From Candidatus Bariatricus faecipullorum (GTDB lineage Bacteria > Bacillota > Clostridia > Lachnospirales > Lachnospiraceae): a stretch of 64,000 nt of DNA. Below the pieces are notes generated by a model that had not been told where the DNA came from, did no database searches, and saw only the letters and a list, made by a program, of their open reading frames with translations. Within the stretch, counting starts at the first letter, position 1. Each line of letters begins with the position of its first letter. The position numbers were made by a program, and so were the translations under genes. Location: contig DWYV01000009.1 in the NCBI GenBank assembly GCA_019118525.1, positions 1 through 64,000 of the forward strand. The letters are read 5' to 3'. Of this stretch, positions 59,657 through 64,000 are shown one piece after another.

Positions 59657-61555
59657 ATGGAAAATCAGACGTTTATTATAGAAGAAGAGTTAAAAAAACT
59701 CCCGGCAAAGCCGGGGGTATACCTGATGCATGACGAGCAGGACAAGATTATCTATGTGGGCAAGGCCATCAGTCTGAAAAACCGGGTGCGCCAGTATTTT
59801 CAGGACAGCCGGAACAAGGGCGTCAAGATAGAACAGATGGTGACGCATATCCGCCGGTTTGAGTATATCGTGACGGATTCGGAACTGGAGGCCCTGGTGC
59901 TGGAATGTAACCTCATCAAAGAGCACCGGCCCAAATATAACACCATGCTGATGGATGACAAAAGCTATCCTTTTATCAAGGTCACTGTGGGAGAGGATTT
60001 TCCCCGTGTGATGCTGGCCAGGAAGCAGGTGAAGGACAAGGCCAGATATTTCGGCCCCTATACCAGTGCGGGGGCGGTGAAGGATACCATTGAGCTTCTG
60101 CGGAAGCTGTACCATATCCGGGACTGCCGGAGAAATCTCCCCCGGGACACCGGGAAGGAGCGGCCCTGCCTGAACTATCATATCGGGCAGTGCGCGGCTC
60201 CCTGCCAGGGATATATTTCCAGGGAGGAATATCAGAAATCCGTAGAAGAAGTTATCCGGTTTCTGAGCGGGAAATTCGAGCCCGTTTTAAAAGAACTGGA
60301 AGAAAAGATGCAGAAGGCATCGGAAGAACTGGAATTTGAAAAAGCGATTGAGTACCGGGAACTGCTGAACAGTGTGCGGCATATCGCCCAGAAGCAGAAG
60401 ATTACCAGCACCGGCGGCGATGACAGGGACATTCTGGCGATTGCCACGGACCGGGAGGATGCGGTGGTTCAGGTGTTCTTCATCCGGGGCGGCAGACTTA
60501 TCGGCCGGGACCATTTCTATCTCCGGATTGTGGAGGGAGAAGAAGAGGGGGCTATCCTGGACAGCTTTATCAAGCAGTTTTACGCAGGAACTCCTTATAT
60601 CCCGGCAGAACTGATGCTTCCCACAGAGGTGGAGGACGCGGAGGTTCTGGAGGAGTGGCTGGGACGCAGACGGGGCCACCGGGTGCGCATCCGGGTTCCG
60701 AAAAAAGGCGAGAAAGAAAAGCTGGTGGAGCTGGCAAAGAAAAATGCCGAGCTGGTTCTTAGCCGTGACAGAGAACGGCTGAAGCGGGAGGAAGGAAGAA
60801 CCATTGGCGCGGTAAAAGAGATTGCGTCCCTGCTGGGGCTGGACCACCTGGAACGGATGGAAGCCTACGATATTTCCAACACCAGCGGTTTCGCTTCAGT
60901 GGGTTCCATGATTGTCTATGAGAAAGGAAAGCCCAAGAGAAACGATTACCGGAAGTTCCGGATTAAAGGCGTGCAGGGGGCGGATGACTATGCCAGCCTG
61001 GAAGAAGTACTGACCAGACGCTTCCGTCACGGCCTGGAGGAACAGAAGAGCGGAAAAGAACTGGGAAGTTTTCAGGTGTTTCCGGACCTGATTCTGATGG
61101 ACGGCGGGAAAGGGCAGGTCAATGTGGCTCTGAAAGTGCTGGATCGCCTGCATCTGGATATCCCCGTGTGCGGGATGGTAAAGGATGACAGCCACAGAAC
61201 CCGGGGACTTTACTATCACAACCGGGAAATTGCCATAGACAGGAATTCCGAAGGATTCCGTCTGATTACCCGTATTCAGGATGAAGCCCACCGGTTTGCC
61301 ATAGAATTTCACCGGCAGCTCAGAAGCAAAGGGCAGGTACATTCGGTACTGGACGACATCCCGGGCGTGGGACCGGCCAGACGGAAGGCTCTGATGAAGG
61401 CTTTTCAGAGTCTGGAGGACATCAAAAATGCCAGCCCGGAAGAGTTAAGGCAGATTCCGTCGATGAATGAAAAATCGGCGAAAGATGTGTACCGGTTTTT
61501 CCATGAGGGCGCTCTGCCCGGAGAAACCGCAGTACAGACAATAAATAAAGAGTAA
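59657..61555 (+). CDS. uvrC: Excinuclease ABC subunit C
   Basis: The 632-residue UvrC has a GIY-YIG nuclease at the N-terminus ([20 protein letters not shown]), a UVR motif around [14 protein letters not shown], a C-terminal RNase H-like nuclease ([24 protein letters not shown]) and tandem HhH ([18 protein letters not shown]). It makes both incisions in nucleotide excision repair. The conserved N-terminus fixes the start at 59657, but no ribosome site is visible and the -10 box ends 6 bases upstream, so the message may be leaderless. Confidence 0.96.
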   Translation: MENQTFIIEEELKKLPAKPGVYLMHDEQDKIIYVGKAISLKNRVRQYFQDSRNKGVKIEQMVTHIRRFEYIVTDSELEALVLECNLIKEHRPKYNTMLMDDKSYPFIKVTVGEDFPRVMLARKQVKDKARYFGPYTSAGAVKDTIELLRKLYHIRDCRRNLPRDTGKERPCLNYHIGQCAAPCQGYISREEYQKSVEEVIRFLSGKFEPVLKELEEKMQKASEELEFEKAIEYRELLNSVRHIAQKQKITSTGGDDRDILAIATDREDAVVQVFFIRGGRLIGRDHFYLRIVEGEEEGAILDSFIKQFYAGTPYIPAELMLPTEVEDAEVLEEWLGRRRGHRVRIRVPKKGEKEKLVELAKKNAELVLSRDRERLKREEGRTIGAVKEIASLLGLDHLERMEAYDISNTSGFASVGSMIVYEKGKPKRNDYRKFRIKGVQGADDYASLEEVLTRRFRHGLEEQKSGKELGSFQVFPDLILMDGGKGQVNVALKVLDRLHLDIPVCGMVKDDSHRTRGLYYHNREIAIDRNSEGFRLITRIQDEAHRFAIEFHRQLRSKGQVHSVLDDIPGVGPARRKALMKAFQSLEDIKNASPEELRQIPSMNEKSAKDVYRFFHEGALPGETAVQTINKE

Positions 61556-61569
61556 AGGAGACAGCAGAT

Positions 61570-62493
61570 ATGGGAGTAGTAAATCTACAAAAAATAGTGG
61601 AAAAGATGGATTTGAAAAACCTGACCCCGGATGTGGAACTGGAGGGGCATGGAGTAAAGGTGCCGGACATTAACCGCCCCGCTCTTCAGCTTGCCGGATT
61701 TTTTGACCATTTCGCGTCGGAGCGTGTACAGGTTATCGGATATGTGGAATACACGTATCTGGCGTCCCTGACAGAGGAACACAAGGAAAAAATATATGAC
61801 ACTCTGTTTTCCTATGATATCCCCTGCTTCGTGTTCTGCCGGAATCTTCAGCCGGAAGAGCGTTTTCTGGAGAAGGCGGCCGAGAGGCAGATACCGGTGT
61901 TTCTGACCACAAAGCAGACGTCTGCCTTCTCTGCGGAGATTATCCGGTGGCTGAATGTGGAACTGGCACCCTGCATTTCCATCCACGGCGTTCTGGTGGA
62001 CGTTATGGGTGTGGGCGTGCTGATTATGGGAGAGAGCGGTATCGGAAAAAGCGAGGCTGCCCTGGAACTAATTAAAAGGGGACACCGTCTGGTTACGGAC
62101 GATGTTGTGGAAATCCACAAAGTCAGCGACGATACCCTGGTGGGAACGGCTCCCGGCATTACCCGGCATTTTATAGAACTCAGAGGCATCGGTATCATCG
62201 ATGTAAAGACCCTGTTCGGTGTACAGAGTGTAAAAGAGACGCAGAACATTGACCTGGTTATCACTCTGGAAGACTGGGACAAGGACAAAGAATACGACAG
62301 ACTGGGACTGACAGAAGAATATACGGAGTTCCTTGGAAACAAGGTGGTCTGCCATAATATTCCCATCCGTCCGGGCCGGAACCTGGCCATTATCGTAGAG
62401 TCCGCGGCGGCGAACTACCGTCAGAAACGGATGGGTTACAACGCAGCCCAGGAACTTTACCGCCGGGTACAGGAAAACCTGAAGAGAAATTAA
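61570..62493 (+). CDS. hprK: HPr kinase/phosphorylase
   Basis: The 307-residue HprK has an N-terminal DRTGG-like domain and C-terminal kinase with P-loop GESGIGKSE, catalytic His/Asp in GHRLVTDDVVEI, and the signature LRGIGIIDVKTLFG. It phosphorylates Ser46 of HPr when glycolytic flux is high, driving CcpA catabolite repression. AAAGGAGACAGC precedes the ATG, 14 bases after uvrC. Next to glucokinase, it forms a sugar-control pair. Confidence 0.96.
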   Translation: MGVVNLQKIVEKMDLKNLTPDVELEGHGVKVPDINRPALQLAGFFDHFASERVQVIGYVEYTYLASLTEEHKEKIYDTLFSYDIPCFVFCRNLQPEERFLEKAAERQIPVFLTTKQTSAFSAEIIRWLNVELAPCISIHGVLVDVMGVGVLIMGESGIGKSEAALELIKRGHRLVTDDVVEIHKVSDDTLVGTAPGITRHFIELRGIGIIDVKTLFGVQSVKETQNIDLVITLEDWDKDKEYDRLGLTEEYTEFLGNKVVCHNIPIRPGRNLAIIVESAAANYRQKRMGYNAAQELYRRVQENLKRN

Positions 62494-62508
62494 GAGGGAG
62501 GCCGCAGG

Positions 62509-63456
62509 ATGAAATACTGTTTTGGAATCGATATCGGAGGAACAACTGTAAAAATGGGACTTTTCCAGGAAGACGGAAAGCTGCTGGAAAAGTGGGAGAT
62601 TAAGACAAAAACGGAAAACGAAGGTGAGGCAATCCTCCCGGACATCACCCAATCGCTGAATATCAAAATGGAAGAAAGAGAGATTGACAGAGAGGACATA
62701 CTGGGAATCGGCGTAGGAATCCCCGCTCCCGTGACCGAAGATGGAGTCGTGGAAAACACCGCCAACCTGGGCTGGGGCTACAAGGAAGTTAAGAGAGAGC
62801 TTCAGGAGCTTACCGGCGGCATTAACGTGGAAGTCTGTAATGACGCCAATGCGGCGGCTCTGGGCGAGATGTGGCTTGGCGGCGGAAAAGGCAGCAGGAA
62901 TATGATTATGGTGACCCTTGGCACCGGTGTGGGAGGCGGCATCATCGTCAACGGACAGTGTGTGGTGGGAAGCCATGGGGCCGGCGGAGAAATCGGTCAT
63001 ATCTGTGTGAATTATCAGGAGACAGAACCCTGCGGATGCGGGAACAAGGGCTGCCTCGAGCAGTACACCTCCGCTACCGGCATTGTTCGCCTGGCAAAAC
63101 GGAGACTGGAGCAGGACGAGGCGCCCAGCCGTCTGCGGAGGAGCCGTCAGATTTCCGCGAAGACCGTGTTTGACGCGGTAAAGGCAGACGATATTCTGGC
63201 TATCGAAGTGGCGACAGAATTCGGGAAAATCCTCGGAAGCGCCCTGGCAAATCTGGCCGCGGCCTGCGATCCGGAAGTCATTGTTATCGGGGGCGGCGTG
63301 TCCCGGGCCGGAGAAGTGCTTCTCGGATATATCGAGAAACCTTTCCAGCAGAGAGCATTCTTTGCCAATAAAAAGACCCGCTTCTGCCTGGCAGAGCTGG
63401 GAAATGACGCGGGTATCTGCGGCGCGGCAAAGCTGGTGCTGGATGTGGAGAAATAG
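62509..63456 (+). CDS. glk: ROK family glucokinase
   Basis: The 315-residue ROK kinase has the ATP loop GIDIGGTTVKMGLF, catalytic Asp in VCNDANAAALGE, LGTGVGGGIIVNG, and the ROK zinc motif GEIGHICV...CGCGNKGCLEQY. It probably phosphorylates glucose. It starts 15 bases after hprK, with GAGGGAGG upstream. A strong terminator follows. Confidence 0.95.
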   Translation: MKYCFGIDIGGTTVKMGLFQEDGKLLEKWEIKTKTENEGEAILPDITQSLNIKMEEREIDREDILGIGVGIPAPVTEDGVVENTANLGWGYKEVKRELQELTGGINVEVCNDANAAALGEMWLGGGKGSRNMIMVTLGTGVGGGIIVNGQCVVGSHGAGGEIGHICVNYQETEPCGCGNKGCLEQYTSATGIVRLAKRRLEQDEAPSRLRRSRQISAKTVFDAVKADDILAIEVATEFGKILGSALANLAAACDPEVIVIGGGVSRAGEVLLGYIEKPFQQRAFFANKKTRFCLAELGNDAGICGAAKLVLDVEK

Positions 63457-63481
63457 AACAGGGCAGTTGCCAAAACATAGA

Positions 63482-63514
63482 AAAGGAGCAGTTCCTGCGA
63501 ACTGCTCCTTTGTT
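63482..63514 (+). terminator. Terminator of the uvrC-hprK-glk group
   Basis: A 13-bp perfect stem AAAGGAGCAGTTC / GAACTGCTCCTTT with loop CTGC is followed by GTT. Confidence 0.88.
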
Positions 63515-63632
63515 ATACCATGTGCTCCGCACATGATACCCTCCGGGGGATACGCACGCCCCGGCAGGGCAGATGCCTCTCTTCGTTCGGCCCGGGGCGG
63601 CGCCGGTATAATGTCTGACGACATTATACCAT
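63515..63632. repeat. Cluster of palindromes downstream of the PBP gene
   Basis: Three inverted repeats sit side by side: ATGTGC-TCC-GCACAT (about 63520-63535), GCCCCGG...CCGGGGC (about 63560-63600) and a perfect 11-bp stem GGTATAATGTC-TGAC-GACATTATACC (63605-63630). The last may be the PBP terminator, although T-runs are lacking. No coding potential is visible in this stretch. Confidence 0.7.
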
Positions 63633-63640
63633 AATTTAAT

Positions 63641-64000
63641 TTACTGTGCCGGTGGAGTCTCACCAGTACCGCCGCCGGTATCACCGCCGCCGGTATCGCC
63701 ACCGCCGGTATTTCCACCGCCGGTGTTGTCGCCGCCACCAGTGTTGCCGCCAGTATTATCGCCGGTATTTCCGCCGCCGGTATCGTCACTGCCGGTACTG
63801 CCGCCGGTAGTATCGCCGGTAGTGCCTCCTGTCGTTGAGCCGTCGCCGGTGTCACTGTCGTCGCCCGTTGATTCTTCCGGATCCGGTTCAACGTAATGGC
63901 CGGAGCAGGTAGTAGTGGGGGCTGTATCAGCAGCAAACCATTCGGTCAGACTGGGGCACCCCGTGCCTGCCAGCAGTCCGGTCTGTGTACAGATGGTTCT
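63641..64000 (-). CDS. Penicillin-binding protein 1A-type, C-terminal tail (partial)
   Basis: The frame enters from beyond the window on the minus strand and ends at TAA 63641-63643, giving 119 residues. It begins TICTQTGLLAGTGCPSLTEWFA followed by APTTTCSGHYVEPDPEE, the typical C-terminal region of clostridial class A PBPs. It ends in about 70 residues of Gly/Thr/Asp-rich repeats (TGGGNTG and TGGGDTGGG units). Class A PBPs polymerise and cross-link peptidoglycan outside the membrane; the catalytic domains lie outside the window. Confidence 0.87.
   Translation of the reverse strand, partial: RTICTQTGLLAGTGCPSLTEWFAADTAPTTTCSGHYVEPDPEESTGDDSDTGDGSTTGGTTGDTTGGSTGSDDTGGGNTGDNTGGNTGGGDNTGGGNTGGGDTGGGDTGGGTGETPPAQ

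Noticed and set aside
63655-63850. CRISPR array
   Set aside because: The regular GC-rich repeats are in-frame Gly/Thr/Asp codons of the PBP tail; there are no unique spacers of constant length.
62068-63936. 622-codon open frame on the minus strand
   Set aside because: It is antisense to hprK and glk, both with clear motifs and ribosome sites. Its upstream end falls in the PBP repeat tail read in the wrong frame.

Overview
The window looks like chromosome from a Lachnospiraceae-type gut Clostridium: moderately high GC, strong AGGAGG ribosome sites, several TTG/GTG starts, a tryptophan T-box, HPr kinase, PdaA-type deacetylase, DUF6465, XpaC-TelA and a PBP1A tail of the kind seen in that family. 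This placement is inferred from gene content and the 23S rRNA end; the species cannot be fixed by eye.

Layout. 1-400: 3' end of a 23S rRNA gene and its terminator, with no 5S behind it. 494-8492: two overlapping metallopeptidase genes, a HAD phosphatase, xpaC-telA, ybaK and pdaA. 8692-15789: a DUF6465 gene, then the T-box-controlled trp operon (E-G-D-C-F-B-A). In that operon one deletion has removed the end of trpE and the start of trpG. 15829-17304: an aldo/keto reductase remnant, a small unknown gene and a secreted nuclease. 17367-17820: a promoter, a roughly 420-nt highly structured RNA without a gene, and a strong terminator. 17854-23553: a polyamine operon (speA-speE-speB-carboxynorspermidine synthase-nspC). 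24748-28735: a decaying stretch with an AraC regulator, a phosphotransferase, a frameshifted MATE pump, and LysR and SDR remnants. 28653-33604: CPBP protease, nitrilase, D,D-carboxypeptidase and VanS/VanR. 33825-33895: tRNA-Trp. 34095-37778: GNAT, two unknown envelope genes, and bioY with a BirA-type operator. 37982-43639: an oxidoreductase and the molybdenum/selenium cofactor operon (moaC, MoeA-like, xdhC, yqeC, yqeB fused to mocA). 43684-45003: a CNNM/CBS transporter behind a structured leader. 45331-47439: a ThiD-DsdA fusion. 47665-52256: MarR and two ABC half-transporters. 52358-53637: tandem hairpin repeats, an XRE operon with three operators, and a broken GNAT. 54110-63456: pyrG, DUF1846, ftsH, uvrC, hprK and glk. 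63641-64000: the C-terminal tail of a PBP1A.

Standout observations. The structured RNA upstream of speA could be a polyamine-responsive leader or an independent ncRNA of unassigned class. A single protein joins a ThiD/PdxK-type kinase to the PLP enzyme D-serine ammonia-lyase. At least five genes (trpE/trpG, AKR, MATE, LysR/SDR, GNAT) carry internal deletions, most of them with short repeats at the apparent join. This points to recurrent deletion in this lineage, or to a systematic assembly fault that must be excluded. If the trp lesion is real, the strain is probably impaired in anthranilate synthesis although the rest of its trp operon is intact.
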